From Branchinecta lynchi (Eukaryota > Arthropoda > Branchiopoda > Anostraca > Branchinectidae), in assembly GCA_023053575.1 (NCBI GenBank), contig JAKZAP010000005.1, positions 6,076,001 through 6,140,000 of the forward strand: 64,000 nucleotides of DNA. Direction: 5' to 3'. The translations under genes and the position numbers were made by a program. The first letter of the stretch is position 1, and each line of letters starts with the position of its first letter. The notes beneath the pieces are model-generated. The model searched no databases. It worked only from the letters and a program-made list of their open reading frames with translations, and had not been told where the DNA came from. Of this stretch, positions 45,474 to 57,942 are shown piece by piece.

Positions 45474-46612
45474 TTTTTGGGATCCCAAAACGTAAGTGGA
45501 GGGATACCTGTGACATCGCAAACGTTTTCCGTCCGTCCGTCTGTCCGTCTGTAAGCACGATAACTCTCGAAGGGAACGATATATCTTGATGAAACTTTAT
45601 GTGAGGATTTGTTGGGTCATTGGACAAGTCAAGTTCGTAGACGGGCTTTGTAGCCCTACATTTAGGGGTGGGGGACGGGGTTTAAATTAAGGGGCAAACA
45701 AAGTATTTTGAGACAGCTAATGTGATAGTCGATTATGGGGTAAGAAGACATGCTGCACACGATGGTGAAAACCATTTTGTCATCGGACTAGTAGTTCGCC
45801 CGGAATTCGGCCGAAACCGGAAAGTTTTTTAAGAGTAAAAGTTTTATTTGAAGTTGATTAGATGTTCGATTTAGGGATAGGAAGACATGCTAAACACGAT
45901 GGTGGAAATCATTTTCTTGACGGACAAGTAGTTCGCCCGGAATCCGGCCCAAACCGGAAAGTTTGTTAAAACTATAAGTTTTATTTCGAGTTGATTAGAT
46001 GTTTGATTTAGGGCAAGAAGACATGCTGAATACTTATGTGAAAACAATTTTCTACCCGGACATATAGTTCGCCCGGAATCCGACCAAAACCGGAAAATTA
46101 TTAAAAGTTAAAGTTTTATCTGTAGTTGATTAGATATCCGATTTAGGGGTAATAAAAGATGCTGAATCCGTGTGTGACAATTGTTTTTTACCCGGACATA
46201 TAGTTCGACCGAATCCGGCTGGAGTCGGAAAATTTGTTACAAGTTAAATTTTTATTTGAAGTTGATTAGATGTGCATTATTGGGGAAAGAAGATACCCTG
46301 AGCTCGTTTTTTAGCTTTCTTTTTTCGCCGGACAAGTAGTTCCGGAGTACGGCCGAAACCAGGAAATTGGCAGAAGTGGCAGGAAGTTTTCGTCAAAATA
46401 GATACGACTTGTAGGGGTAAACAGACATGCTGAATCCATATCTAAACTTGGTTTTCTCAGATGATTAGCTATTTGACCTTAATCTGTTTCTGAATTTTAA
46501 TTGTAAAAATGTTCAAGGAGTCTGACGAAGACTGGATCTGGCTAAGACAAGACCCAGTTGTCTGGGTCAAATATTGAATTTTTGGGATCCCATCGAAACC
46601 TTTGGTCTTGTT
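45474..46612 (+). repeat. Cassette A copy 6, long form
   Basis: It begins tttttgggatcccaaaacgt and ends tttttgggatcccatcgaaa plus cctttggtcttg. It has about five internal units, each with acaagtagttcgcccggaat or tatagttcgcccggaatccg and gttttatttgaagttgatta. Confidence 0.85.
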
Positions 46613-47859
46613 TTCCTTGCCATTCTTTATTGTGTGTTTAGCTGATAACCCGTGTGTTTCAACTAGCTAGTTGAACTAGAACTAATGCCAAGACCGACCT
46701 TTCTGTAACCACTAACTATCGATTTTAAATTATTATGTAGACCACCAATGCTTTTAGGAGGTCGACCGCATTAGAAACGAAACTGAGACATCCTCCGCCC
46801 GCTAATTGAACTATTGACAGGACCGATGACCGAGATCAGAACCAATCTTGTCGCACACCTTTTAGTAGTGACATAGAGTCAGGCAGACGCTCTTTCTGGT
46901 GACCATTAGTTAATTCACTACTAAACGTAAGAAAATTAACAGTGTGACGGTAGCAGTCGCTTTAAACTATAACTTGCCTCGGGTCAACCCGGCTTCAAGG
47001 GGTTGTGATTTCGGTTGAAGAACAGAGTCGAAGGCAGCCGAAATTTCGTCCTTGCAAATTTGAACAGGTATTTTAGTTTCTAGGTTTATTCTGCAAGCCC
47101 TATTTCCGATTGCGCCTCAGCTATTTACGGAACCTGTTCTTTCTCTTATGCATGCTAATGAACGGGACAGAATTACAAATTGAAATTTGGCGTGCTTTTC
47201 ACAATTAATTTCCTTCCCTCCTTCGATAGAACTGACAGAAATTGATCATTAACTTAATAGTCCGTGTGACAGGAATAATTTGACAAAGCAGCCCACCGAC
47301 TCCTTGAGTGTTTAAAACAAATCCCACGTCTTATTAGCTTCTAATTCAGCGTAGAGACGCGGCTAATTTGGCTAAGTGCCTGGGCTGGTGTTTGGTATTG
47401 CATCGTGGAATGATGTGCAAGTGTCACGAAACATGCCGCATATGAGAATAACAGAGACCTGCAACAGGACAGGACCCTGGAACGACACGCTACTTACGTC
47501 AGTGCCAGAAGGATGTTTGTTTCTTTTTTTAGTCTCTAGTAAGGAATTCAAAAACTATCATCAAGTTTGAGTATTCTTTGGTTAGGTTTTAGTTTAGGTT
47601 AGGTTGTGTTTATTTTTCTTTTGAACTGAATATGAAACAAACAAGTTATAAAGAAAAATAATATAGAATAAATAGAGTGACATGTAAACTACGTCTATGT
47701 TACTATAAATACTGTAAATACCTGCTTTATTTATCTTATCGAAATCGTGTAAACCCCGTAGGCTTGTTCCAATACACTACTGGCTTTACTTTCATCAATC
47801 TTGAAATGTATTTCGTTTATTATGACTTGTTCAAACGCACTAATGTCAAAGTCATAACT

Positions 47860-48622
47860 CAATCCCTGCCCCTAGGGTTATCGGAACCGGTCCGGACACG
47901 AGGTGGGACATCCGCGACCCGAGCTCTCTCCAGCTGCCAAGTTTAATTTGTGTCCGATGTCCCTTTCGAAAGTTATGCTTGCCTCAAGATCCTGAATTTC
48001 CCTCCCTCCTCCCCTCCCCCCCTCCCCACCCCCGATTTTCCGACCAGGGAAATGACTATTCTTAAGTCAATCTGGTCGGGTCCATGATACGCCTTCCAAG
48101 TTTCATCGTTCTAGCATATCTGAAAGTACCTCAAGTGATAACCGGATTTTCGGGACCCACCCTCAAACTCCCCCACAGTGCCCGGGTGCGATCCGATAGT
48201 ACCAACGATTTATCTAGGACCTGTGCTTGTTCTCTCCATCATGTTCCATCCCGATCCATCCACTCTAAGTTTGTCAGGATATTTCTGGTTATCTCGCTCC
48301 CCCCACAGTTGTCGGATCCGGTCCGGACGTAAAAACGGAGCACGCATGTGTTCTTTCCGCTTATCAAGTTTGATTCAGATCCGATCACCCGTTCGAAAGT
48401 TACGCATGCCTCAATTTTCCGGATTCCCCTCCCTTCACTTCCCCCACAGTGGTCGAATCGGGGAAGGGACTATTTCCAAGTCAGTGTGGTTGGGTCCGTG
48501 ATATGCCTGCCAAGTTTCGTCGTCCTAGAATATCTGGAAGGACCCTAACTCGCCAAAACCGGACCGACCGACGGAAAAGTGATCGGATGGCACTTCGCCG
48601 GAAAGCAAGTCCCATAAAAAGA
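47860..48622 (-). repeat. Cassette B copy 3, truncated
   Basis: The hairpin end is at the right (ggcacttcgccggaaagcaa plus gtcccataaaaag). Units with caagtttcatcgttctagca and CCGGTCCGGAC lie inside. The fixed 3' end is not seen at the left. It ends about 110 bp before the TSP1 exon. Confidence 0.65.
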
Positions 48623-48735
48623 TGGCAGAGAAGAGCCGCTCTTGTCGTACTGCGCATCTCCTCGAAGGTGACTGGGAGTGGGATCGTTCCACTAGAGGCT
48701 TGCCTTTTTAGTTTAATTTGTTTTGTTTTGTCCAG

Positions 48736-48986
48736 GTGGTCGGCTTGCTCCCGTTCTTGCGGCGGTGGTATCCAGAAGCGAGAGCGTTTCTGCAACTCTC
48801 CTGTGCCATCGGGCGGGGGGAGCTATTGCCATGGTAACCGGACGCAGTATAAAGCTTGCCAGAAGCAGGAGTGCTCCAAAGACTCGTCGGACTTTCGAGC
48901 CTTGCAATGTGAGCAGCATAATGGGAAAAGCTACAATATTCCGGGAGTGCCAAACGATGTCACCTGGGTTCCGAAATATATTGGAA
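48736..48986 (+). CDS. ADAMTS9/20-like: ADAMTS9/20-type metalloprotease, exon f (thrombospondin repeat 1 and start of Cys-rich domain)
   Basis: Completes WQEWSACSRSCGGG, then IQKRERFCNSPVPSGGGSYC, HGNRTQYKACQKQEC and, after the repeat, FRALQCEQHNGKSYNIPG and VTWVPKYIG. The WxxW motif is a usual C-mannosylation site, CSRSCGGG fits the CxxS/TCxxG O-fucosylation consensus, and NRT is an N-glycosylation sequon. Six repeat cysteines are present. Acceptor ttgtccag|G completes Glu; donor TTGGAA|gtaagt, phase 1. 83 full codons, no stop. In this family the repeat binds extracellular matrix and aids substrate recognition. Confidence 0.97.
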
Positions 48987-50217
48987 GTAAGTAGAACCTT
49001 ATAGTCTTTCCTTTTGAGGGACTGCACACTCTCGATTTTGGTGGACACGAAGTGCCCGGTGCAGGGAAAGTGTCTACACCGAGTAGGTTCGGTGGGTAAC
49101 CCCTCACTTCGTTTTGAGTTCTCCAAATACAAGTTTCTCTGGCCCCTACCCCTGACAGATCTGGGCTTCCAGTCCACTGGTTCCTGGGAAACATTCCGTC
49201 AAACTCGTTCCGCCAACACAAAGCCTGCAAGAGCTCGCAGACTGCAGTAAAAGAGCAAATAAGTAGATAATAACGCTCATAAGCGTCGGTTTTGTTGGAA
49301 ATATGTCGCTACATCGTTCAGTGCTGTAGACCTTCCTGACGGCCTCTACCTCACCCCTTTTTGGAAAATGTTTCCCCAGTTTTGAATAGTATACGAGTGC
49401 GAATTTTTGCCAAAAATTGCTGCTATGGACGCGGAAGAACTACTTAGTTAATAGACTTCTCCGAACCTGTCACCGCAGTGAAAGATCTCCGTGCCCGGAT
49501 TCTTCGTTCGTGGAATCAACCCTGGATCACCTGCCTGTCGGCCAGCGGTGACTGCAGGAATACATCCCCTTTTGGGATACTTCGGAAGATCCTGAAAGTA
49601 ATGCAAAACTTCTGACGCCGTAATTTTGCGGTGTGGGGGTGCAAAAGCAACTGAGCAAGAATGAGCAAAAAATAAATAAAATATAGAGTTTGTGGCTTGA
49701 ATTTGGCTCTACTGTGTATTTGTTTTGTATAGAAGATTTAAAGGTTAACAGACTAGGGCTAAGATACGACAGCCTGATCACCCATCATATTTTTACTTAA
49801 TTAGGCTAGAAGAACCGACAAAAACGCGTTACTTCGTTACTTTATTACTCACGATTCTTGTATTTTAGCTGACGTAATTTCTCTTCCGTAACTGTTGTAC
49901 CTCTATACGGTCGTAGCTCTGTGTTTGACATGTTTAGCAACTACAGCGGCAGCCAATTGCCGTAATAACAAGTCATGGCGGACCAGGAAGAACTTGGCAT
50001 TCGCCCATATATGTTTGAGCCACAGTGCTCATCAGATTGGTCTGATGAATCGAACATTTCAAAATCTTCGCGTTGTTAGCCATGGAAACACACGCTTTTG
50101 CAGACATTGAAATTTTCCGCGACTCGCAGTAAAGTTATTGTCGTGCAACCAGCGGAGACTCCAAACGTCACTACTAGACTGCGCGACGTAAAAAACAAAA
50201 ATCCCTTACATGAGTCA

Positions 50218-51125
50218 AAATAATTCAGTGTATTCAAATCAAACGTATAAAAATAAGTTGGCTTTTCAGTTAAACTTTAAACTAAATCTTGAACGTTGGA
50301 TACGGAATGTAGTGCCTGCCTCAGTTCAGAGCTGGTTTTGAGTCATTGACTAGTTACACTGCATTTCCACGAACGTTTTGTTGCTCTTTGCCAGCGGAGA
50401 TCTTTGAATTTGCAAATCACTTTTTTCCCATTGGATAAGATCGCACCAAGTCTGCTTGGGGGATCTAATGAAGCTTATATCTCCTGACAATGAAACTGAC
50501 TCACCTATACAGCTGAGCATTTGCAATTACTACTACTCTCCTCTGAGTGTGCAAATTAAGCGACTCTTGAAATGGACTGTCTTTTTTCATTCATACAATG
50601 AACAACCCTTTTCAGCATAACACTATGGTAATCTACTTTATGAAGGGCTGGTATTTATTAGGAGTGTTCAATACCGTGCATCCTGCTGGTTAGAATTCTC
50701 TTGGTTTTTGTTACCCTGAGCTAAGTGTGGAAGGGTGATAGAGTGTGACGTTTTATATTCACATCGGTGTGTAAATCTGAATATGTTTTTCGCAGCAGCA
50801 TGAAGTTACTAATTCGCAAGGTCTGTCTTTGTTTGGTCTTTGTTTAGAGTTGTACATCTGGGCGGAAGTCACATCAGCATGAAGGATTTGATGCATTCTT
50901 TCCAACTTACACGAGTGTTGTTAACTCACAAACTAAGGTTACTAAGCAAAGAAAATACAGACAAACCGGTGAAAAGCCCGCTAAACAATGGAAGACATGA
51001 CAATGAGTTCCAGGAATCCGAAACACACGTTCATTGTCTCTGCCAGTTAGTAAATTTCATACATTAAAGTTTAACTGAAAAGCCAACTTATTTGTATGTC
51101 ATGTAATTGAATACACCGAATTACT
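50218..51125. repeat. Inverted repeat arms around 0.8 kb
   Basis: 'tcagtgtattcaaatcaaac' followed by aaataagttggcttttcagt plus taaactttaa at 50225-50283 is found inverted at 51066-51125. The second arm belongs to the family G repeat. It may be a TIR element or an inverted duplication. Confidence 0.55.
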
Positions 51126-51945
51126 TGGACTCTGCAAAGAGATTTTTTCACTATCTACTCTAGTTATGACGTTCAGAATAACTGCGGTCGTCCCCAAAAC
51201 GAAAATGCTACTATGAACGTGTCTGAAAGCTCCGAAACGAACGAAAATGCTGAGTTAATTCAGCACTTCATGCAGCATTTCGCTTTCGGACTTAAATTTT
51301 CGCTCAATTAATGCAGCATTAATTCAGCATAAAATTCATCGAAAAATTCAGCAAGAATGCTAAATTTTATGCTGAATTTTCAAGAAAAAACTGGGGAGTA
51401 CGGCGATTCTCTCAGTGTTTTCGGCGGCAAACAACAAATTCCAAAAGACAACCGACAATTCGGCAAACATTCCAAATTCTAAGACAAATGGCGATCATGT
51501 CCAACGAAGAAGGAAAGATAACAAGGTTGGATATCAGTAGCTGATCCATTTTGTCAGCTTTATACAGCTAATTCTTTTTTCTTCTTCTTCTTTCTGACTT
51601 CAATTTTGCTATTCTAGAAGTGTCAGAGAAGAAAAAAAGGTAACAGCTTTCGGACAAAAAAAGAAAGAAAATGCAGCATTAATCACAGCAACAAAAAGCT
51701 TTCGGACACGTTCTATGACGCGGGAAATTTTAATCTCAGTACAAACACGGCTTTTCAGTGGGCAGTGGGGAGACTGGTGAAGATTGCTTAGTGCCTGAAC
51801 AAAAAAAAATCATAAATCTTTCTGGTAAGGCGTACAAAAAAAATACAAGCGCATAGAGGTACCACAAATCACACGGGAATTCCACTATTTGAAAATCGAC
51901 AATTCGTGAATAGCGGAACAGCGAAGTAACGCATTTTCAGCGGGT
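51066..51945 (-). repeat. Family G repeat, copy 2, interrupted
   Basis: Inverted relative to 14930-15300 and colinear with it, except for the 0.5-kb element at about 51213-51715. Confidence 0.65.
51213..51715. mobile_element. TIR element (GAACGTGTCCGAAAGCT) nested in family G
   Basis: Left end atgaacgtgtctgaaagct, inverted right end agaacgtgtccgaaagctt. TA lies beside both ends. The inside is crowded with aattcagc/gctgaatt motifs (51240-51380). The other family G copy lacks it. Confidence 0.75.
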
Positions 51946-52639
51946 CTTCAAGACAATTTTAGTGAATAAGTGATGGGTAACTTGATTGCCCTATCCCAGC
52001 CCTTTTTGGTTAAACTTTTAAGCGCAAGTTAGTAGTCTATGTAGAAACATAGGGCAATTTATTTATTTCTTCCACTCTTGAATTTGAACGGCCAGCAAGC
52101 ACAAATGTTAAAGATCTTGCACGAATAGCTTGAGTTCCAATATATTCTACTACCAATGATCTGACAGCCAGTCCAACCCTTTAAGTTCAAGTTCTGTTTA
52201 TTTCTAACTAAATTTCACATAAAGGCCAATTTGGCAGAGAGAAGGCTCGAGGCCAAATGGCGGACATTTTCTTCTACTGCAAACTATAAACCATAATCCA
52301 TCCAGTTTCCAGATTCAAACGACCAAGTAGAGTTGGGATTAACCGCGACAACCCAAAAATAGATAGATTACCTTTAATCTATTTTTTTGTATTATTATAT
52401 ATTTTTCTTTAACTTTATTTTTGAGACTATTTACAGAAAGTTCAAGTTTCTTCATTATGATAATTATGCCATAGCCTCAATATAGTATTTCTCAGTGAAA
52501 ATATTGATCTTTCGGAAATTATTAAAGGTTGCCGGGTTTTACAAGGATCGCGCGTTTTATGGTCGTGATCTGGTCGTGATTAGGTTTAATTCCTGAAAGT
52601 AAATCGGGTGCATAAAAATGTTCCTGTAGGGAATTTAAG

Positions 52640-53040
52640 TTTTTTTTTTCTTCAATAAAATAGAATGGAAAATGACGAAAGATTCGAGGGGCAATATATT
52701 CAAAAATAGAGGAAGACTATTCGTTGGTGACTTCTTAGGGCAAGAATCAGGAGACGGTACAAATATTACTGACTTATTATGGCAATATCTTCGATCGAAA
52801 CGTATTTAAATAGACAGGAGGACAATAATCTAAGTAAGAATTGATTAATGCAAAATAAATCCACCGCAGGGCATCATAAGGGAGACAGTATTGAAGAAGC
52901 CTGAAGCCTAAACCTCTTTTCCATGAGCAAGGTAAATAATAAGTGCAATAAACCAAATCGTACCAGCCTAATCCCCCTTTGTCACAATTCATTAAGAACG
53001 GCATATCATCGATAATATGACAGAAGAGTCCAGTTTTCAA
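52640..53040 (-). pseudogene. LINE polyprotein C-terminal fragment
   Basis: The minus-strand peptide LPYDALRWIYFALINSYLDY followed by CPPVY resembles the region after the reverse-transcriptase core of Jockey/CR1-like elements (L..iY.alI.s.l.Y...vw). Stops follow downstream. Confidence 0.55.
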
Positions 53041-53139
53041 CTGTTGATTAAAGAAGTACGTCGCGTCGGCTTATTTGTTGCTGTTAAACCAAAATCCTTA
53101 CCAATAGATATAACTCCCCGAATATACAAAAGTTGAACT

Positions 53140-53830
53140 TGAGACCTGTCACAGACGAACTTAACTCATGGGAAATTTGGGCCCAGCTGCCCATGAACGG
53201 GAGGGGGGGGGGGGGTAGGGTCGATACCCATCAAAATGCGTATTTACTACTCTTTTTCTTCAAGTATACCAGCTTAGAATTGGATTACAGTCACGGGTCA
53301 AAATAAGTTTCATGGGCAATTTGGGCCCACTTGCCCATGAACGGGGAGGGTTCCCCGATATATCGGGGAACTCCACGATATATGCCCAACCACTATGATC
53401 CAAAAGAACAAAGGAATCTCATGTCTTATCTCCGGTCATTCTCAAGTTAAAAACATTAAAAAATGGGCAATCTTGGCCCAATTGCCCCTGAACCAAGTGG
53501 GGGTGGAGTTTGGGATCCACAAAAAGTAAAAAGAGACCCCAATGCTCACAAACCTACCAAGCTTCAACTTGACATCTGTTGATTCCTGTCACGGGTAATG
53601 AACTTTACTCCTGGGCAATCTGGGCCCAGTTGCCCATGAACGGATAAGTGGGGGAGGTGCAACTTTTAAAAGCAATTTACCAGCCCTAGGATCTACATGT
53701 ACAAGGAATTTCATCGTACTATGTCCAGTTCTGGTCAAGTTATGAACATTGTTCACTGGACAATCTGGGCCCATTTGCCCCTGAACCGGGTTGGGGTGCG
53801 GGTTGGGAACCCTCAAAAGGGAACCCTCTT
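53140..53830 (+). repeat. Tandem array of five units, about 147 bp
   Basis: Each unit holds the near-palindrome gggcaatctgggcccagttg plus ccc, at about 53168, 53313, 53463, 53611 and 53757. Spacing is 145-150 bp. Unit 2 carries the perfect 22-bp palindrome gttccccgatatatcgggga plus ac at 53350-53371. Confidence 0.85.
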
Positions 53831-54695
53831 GGTGCAAGTTTTTCGTCCGTCAGCGAAGGGAAAAGGACAAAATTCGGCTTGCTGCCAAATCAATATATTT
53901 TTGGAAACCCGTTTTCCGCTTCTATATTTTTCAGCACTGATCCGGTGACCAAGGAATGTGTAGTCATCCGAAAAAAATAGATCCTTGGGGCGTACTATTT
54001 TTTCTCAACCTTAAAAGACTTTAGGCCTTACAGCTTACTTTTTACGAATGACTAAACGTATGAAAGGAGCAGGTGGTCTCTATATTCGTCGTCTTTCTCT
54101 TTTGACAGGCCGTGTTCCCGTCAGCAGTTCCTTTGTAACAATGGTTTACGATATGAAGTCACCTTTTGAGACGAGTATCAAACATGAGTTTTCCATAATG
54201 GCACTTAGCTGTAATTACTGCATAAAGACCACACATGGTGCTGCTTGATACCATCTTATATGACCCGTATCTAATACATATCTTCGGAGCTAAATGGAAA
54301 ATTAGAGGAGAACGAGCCAACATTACGAGCGGCGCGTGAGCCAGATTTGAATTTGGGCGGGAATACGTCGTCACGAAGGTTATTGCGGTTCCAACTGATT
54401 CCTACCGCATTCGGCATTGCACTTGACTCTGATCGCAGATGCCTCTTTGATATTTTTTAACGGCCATTTATTGGTGGTCTCATTCTTTTTTCTTTCTTTT
54501 TTACGAGGAAGTTACTTGCTGGGTGTCCTCGTTATTAGGAACGGATGGTGGTTGTATTCTGTTGCGTTATGAATGACCATCTTAAGTTGTATTTGTCAGT
54601 GTTATCTTCTTACCATCAAGCTCCGTGAAGGATTAGAGACTATTTGTTTTATATATTTGAAAATTAAATTAACCCGAACCACCCATCAAGTCCCA

Positions 54696-55040
54696 CACTG
54701 TCAGAAGTTTCATAACAGATAACACGAGGATGCGCGGTTTCAACAGATGATACTTCGGATGTTTTTTGTTGTGTTTCAAAATGTTATGCATAATAAGCGT
54801 TACCATCAGGAAGAACCGAAAAACCGCCAAAAAGTATCTGCTGAGTTTTCCGACATCATGACGATAAGGAATACCCTAAGTAGATGCTTTGTTGGCTCTT
54901 CCTAGCAAAGCTTGTTATGAATAACATTTCGAGCATAATGTTTTCAAACACAACAGATAACATCCGAAGTGTTATCTGTTACGCTTTATTTGTCGAAACC
55001 GCGCATCCTCGTGTCATCTGTTATGAAGCGTCTGACAGTG
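54696..55040. mobile_element. Foldback element, CACTGTCAGA family copy 2
   Basis: Left arm cactgtcagaagtttcataa plus cagataacacgaggatgcgc; right arm its inverse, ending ttatgaagcgtctgacagtg. Arms are about 110 bp with a 100-bp centre. The arm sequence is the same as the inner part of the element at 4140-4523. Confidence 0.75.
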
Positions 55041-55049
55041 CGACCTTCC

Positions 55050-55722
55050 GCTCAATCCGATCGAGGCCTCAAACGGCACATCTAGGGTCCATGACAGTTG
55101 TACAGCCCAGTATTCGTATTACCCTTTTTCGTCCGTTTGGACCCTACGCGTATAACAACATTTCTGTCTAAAGTTTCCCCATCTTGTCCAGACGGGATTT
55201 GGACATACATGTTACTTCTGGGGCATTTGCTCCTATCTCCCACCAAGTTTTCCGGAAAATATCCGGTGCCTCCTCCAGCTTCCCCCGCCGACACCGGTCC
55301 CAGTCTGGACGCCAATCCATTAGTCTACGAATATTACAAAATGTTCAACCCCCTCCCCAACTCCCCCACGGTTGTCGGATGCGGTTCGTACACTTGGGCG
55401 GGAAATCTTGGGCATCTGCTCCTAACCCTCATCAAGTTTTACTCGAATCGGATCACCCGCACTTGAATCGGATCAGCCTCTTTCAACTTCCGGTTCACAG
55501 TATCCCGGATTCCTCTTCCTTCCACCCCCACACGGATGATCGGATTAGGGAAAAAGAAATTGCTTTTAGCCTTTGGTCTGGTCCTAAATTTGTCTGAATA
55601 GCTTCATCGTCATAGCCAACATGGAAGTGCCCGAACGAGCAAAATCAGAATAGACGGGACAGCCTGACACGCATTACGATCGCTATATGGCACTTGAGCC
55701 GAAGGCTGCAAGTCCATAAAAA
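55050..55722 (-). repeat. Cassette B copy 4, truncated
   Basis: The hairpin end at the right is atatggcacttgagccgaag plus gctgcaagtccataaaa. Degenerate units lie inside. The fixed 3' end is not seen. Confidence 0.6.
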
Positions 55723-56046
55723 ATAGAAGGAACCGACAATAACCGTCTGGATGCAAAAAAGGCATTTCACATCGTCACACAGGCGCTTACGATTACCAAC
55801 GTTGTCTTGATACCGCTTATGATGCTGTGAGTAGTTGTAAACGGGGAAGATGTGTTCTTATCTCTTTGATTCGGCGACATTATAAACCGTTCAGTTGGTG
55901 TTGTAAACATTTTATAGTCAAGGTGTAGTATTTGACGCCAACTGTTTTCAAATGAGCGTGGGAATCCGAGGTTGTTTGAGGGCACACACTACGCGAGATT
56001 GTAGTAGCAGTAGTAGCCTACATTTCATCCCGAGCCTGGAGTCGCC

Positions 56047-56417
56047 TTAAAGGATCCCTCGCACTATTTACTCTTCAACTTACAGTATTTTAATATATTT
56101 GAATACTTTAAAACTAGGCTGTGCTTTCAACAAAACAACCCACGGTTTCTGTTTTACGCCTTTTCTGAGACCCGCTGACTTTTGGGGAAAACAGGGAAAC
56201 AATTTACATAACCGGTTTGCTGATGTAAAACTTCTCGCAGACAACCGACGACAGCTACACATCGAAGGTAGCAAAACACTGCAAGTGAGAAAATCAGAGT
56301 GGTTTTGTTAGTGGGGTTAGAATGTACCATACGAAGTTGGGGTCTCCGGGTTAGAAATATATGGAGTGATTATGGAAGTAGGTTGCGTTAGTATTATAGG
56401 TAAGACAGGTCCTTTAA
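56047..56417. mobile_element. Family H TTAA-ended element, copy 3 (intact, about 370 bp)
   Basis: It begins TTAAAGGATCCCTCGC and ends GACAGGTCCTTTAA. Borders are TTAA at both sides, as in piggyBac-like elements. Open frames on both strands are repeat shadows. Confidence 0.7.
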
Positions 56418-56930
56418 ATAACTTGGTACGCCTACAAAGGGTTCCGTCTTCAAACTGCAGTTTTTAATAAGATTTTCTATTTTTCTAAATATTTGCGATG
56501 GGGGGAGGGTTGCCAGGGGGGGCGCTTTCCTTTTCGTTTGTGCCGTACTTTATTCGTTCGTTTAATAGTACTTACTCGTGTTTATTTGGTAAATTGTTGA
56601 CCATTTTCTTTATTTGACTGTGTTTAAAGCTTTATGTTGACGGTAAACGGGAAATATGCATAATGATAAACCAGCGACAAACGAATTCGAATGCTTGTAT
56701 GCAAAATCAGTAAGAGATAAGGATCATGCATGGGTCTCAGTCGCGCTTTTCGCGCTCTCGAACCGGAATCAGTCGTGCGCCAGCGCTCATTACACAGTCT
56801 AATAAAATATTATTCACTGTGGCAAAGCTTTGTTGAGTTACGGAAATTCTAGACTTCAGCGCACCGTAATGGCTTCTCGATCTTAATCAGCTGGCGCTTG
56901 TGGAATGCTACAATATTTATTGTTTTCCAG

Positions 56931-57110
56931 TTGCTGTGAAAGATCGCTGCAAGCTATTCTGCCGCGTTGGTCAGAGTAGCGCTTATTACCTGCTGGCAGA
57001 AAAAGTGATCGACGGAACCGCCTGCGGACCGGACACCGACGATATGTGCGTCAACGGCATCTGTGTTCCTGCCGGCTGCGATCACGACCTATATAGTAAA
57101 GTGAAGCTAG
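56931..57110 (+). CDS. ADAMTS9/20-like: ADAMTS9/20-type metalloprotease, exon g (cysteine-rich domain)
   Basis: Completes one codon, then AVKDRCKLFCRVGQSSAYYL, LAEKVIDGTACGPDTDDMCV, NGICVPAGCDHDLYSKVKL. CKLFCR, VIDGT.CG.DT.D.CV.G.C and AGCDH are conserved in the ADAMTS cysteine-rich domain; AYY and SK after AGCDH favour the ADAMTS9/20/GON-1 group. Acceptor tgttttccag|TT, donor CTAG|gtaaga, phase 1. 59 codons, no stop. The following exon should open with Asp-x-Cys-Gly-x-Cys-Gly-Gly; I do not find it before the window ends. Confidence 0.97.
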
Positions 57111-57271
57111 GTAAGAGGTGTCACTCAACTGTCTCAGGACCTACACTACCTTCTCTCTTTTCACAGATGAATCTTTTGTTCCATCCTCCTGCCAATAGTC
57201 ACTAAGGCTGGGTTCCACGGAAGTTAGTATGAACTTTGAAAAAGGAGGAGCCAGCTATTTTGAGAGTTATT

Positions 57272-57942
57272 AATTGCGTTTTTTTTCAGATACCATGGTA
57301 TCTGATACCACGGTCTAAAGTCGTTTTTGCAGTTATCCTGGTATCTGATACCACGGTCAAAAGGCGTTTTCGCAGTTATCGTGGTATCTGGCCAGTTATA
57401 CCCGATGAAAAATTTATCTCAGAATAGTAGTATGAAGTTCTACGAAAAAGTAGCATGGACTACTAACTGATGCTACTACATGCTTCTACTTAAGGCTACC
57501 GTGTTACTGCATTCTACTGCATGCTACCATTAGCAAGACTGGATGCTCCTAGAGCAAGACAGGATGCTACTGGATACTACTACTTAAGATTGGCCCAGTC
57601 TGAGGCACATTAGATGGTACTCTTTACTATTACATATCACTAGATGCAACTTTATCGTACAACTACGCAGGCTACACATTTTTCATCGGGTCGTGGTATC
57701 TGATTTTCAGATACCACGGTCCGACCGTGGTTACTGATCTTGGTATCTGAAAAAGTCATGTCACTTTCATCCGTGTTTGTCAAATTGGTGGGAAAGAAGT
57801 TTTGGGATGACTTCGAAAAGCGCAATTTTGGCAATTTTCGTTTTTGCAGAGCAACCGTATATCAGATACTACGATAACTGCAAAAACGACTACTTGCAAA
57901 CGACTACTTACAATTACCATAGTATCTGCAAAAACGCAACTA
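57272..57942. mobile_element. Family E TIR element, copy 3, with CTAC-rich insert
   Basis: Left attgcgttttttttcagata plus ccatggtatctg, right ctgcaaaaacgcaact. cagataccatggtatctg recurs. The middle (about 57420-57690) is rich in 'gctactac' and 'atgcttctac' words and may be a separate insertion. Confidence 0.65.

Larger units (their letters stand above)
38289..48735 (+). other. Intron 5 (about 10.4 kb)
   Basis: It starts gtaagt and ends ttttgtccag. Listed repeats fill much of it. I see nothing definite in 43850-44340, 44780-45450 and 46620-47850. Confidence 0.75.
48987..56930 (+). other. Intron 6
   Basis: It starts gtaagt and ends ttgttttccag. I see nothing definite in 49000-50200, 52000-52640, 53840-54690, 55725-56040 and 56420-56900. 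The rest is listed. Confidence 0.75.

Noticed and set aside
53936..53975. Good-looking acceptor (atatttttcag) before cactgatccgg
   Set aside because: No family motif follows, and the flanking exons already join in phase without it.
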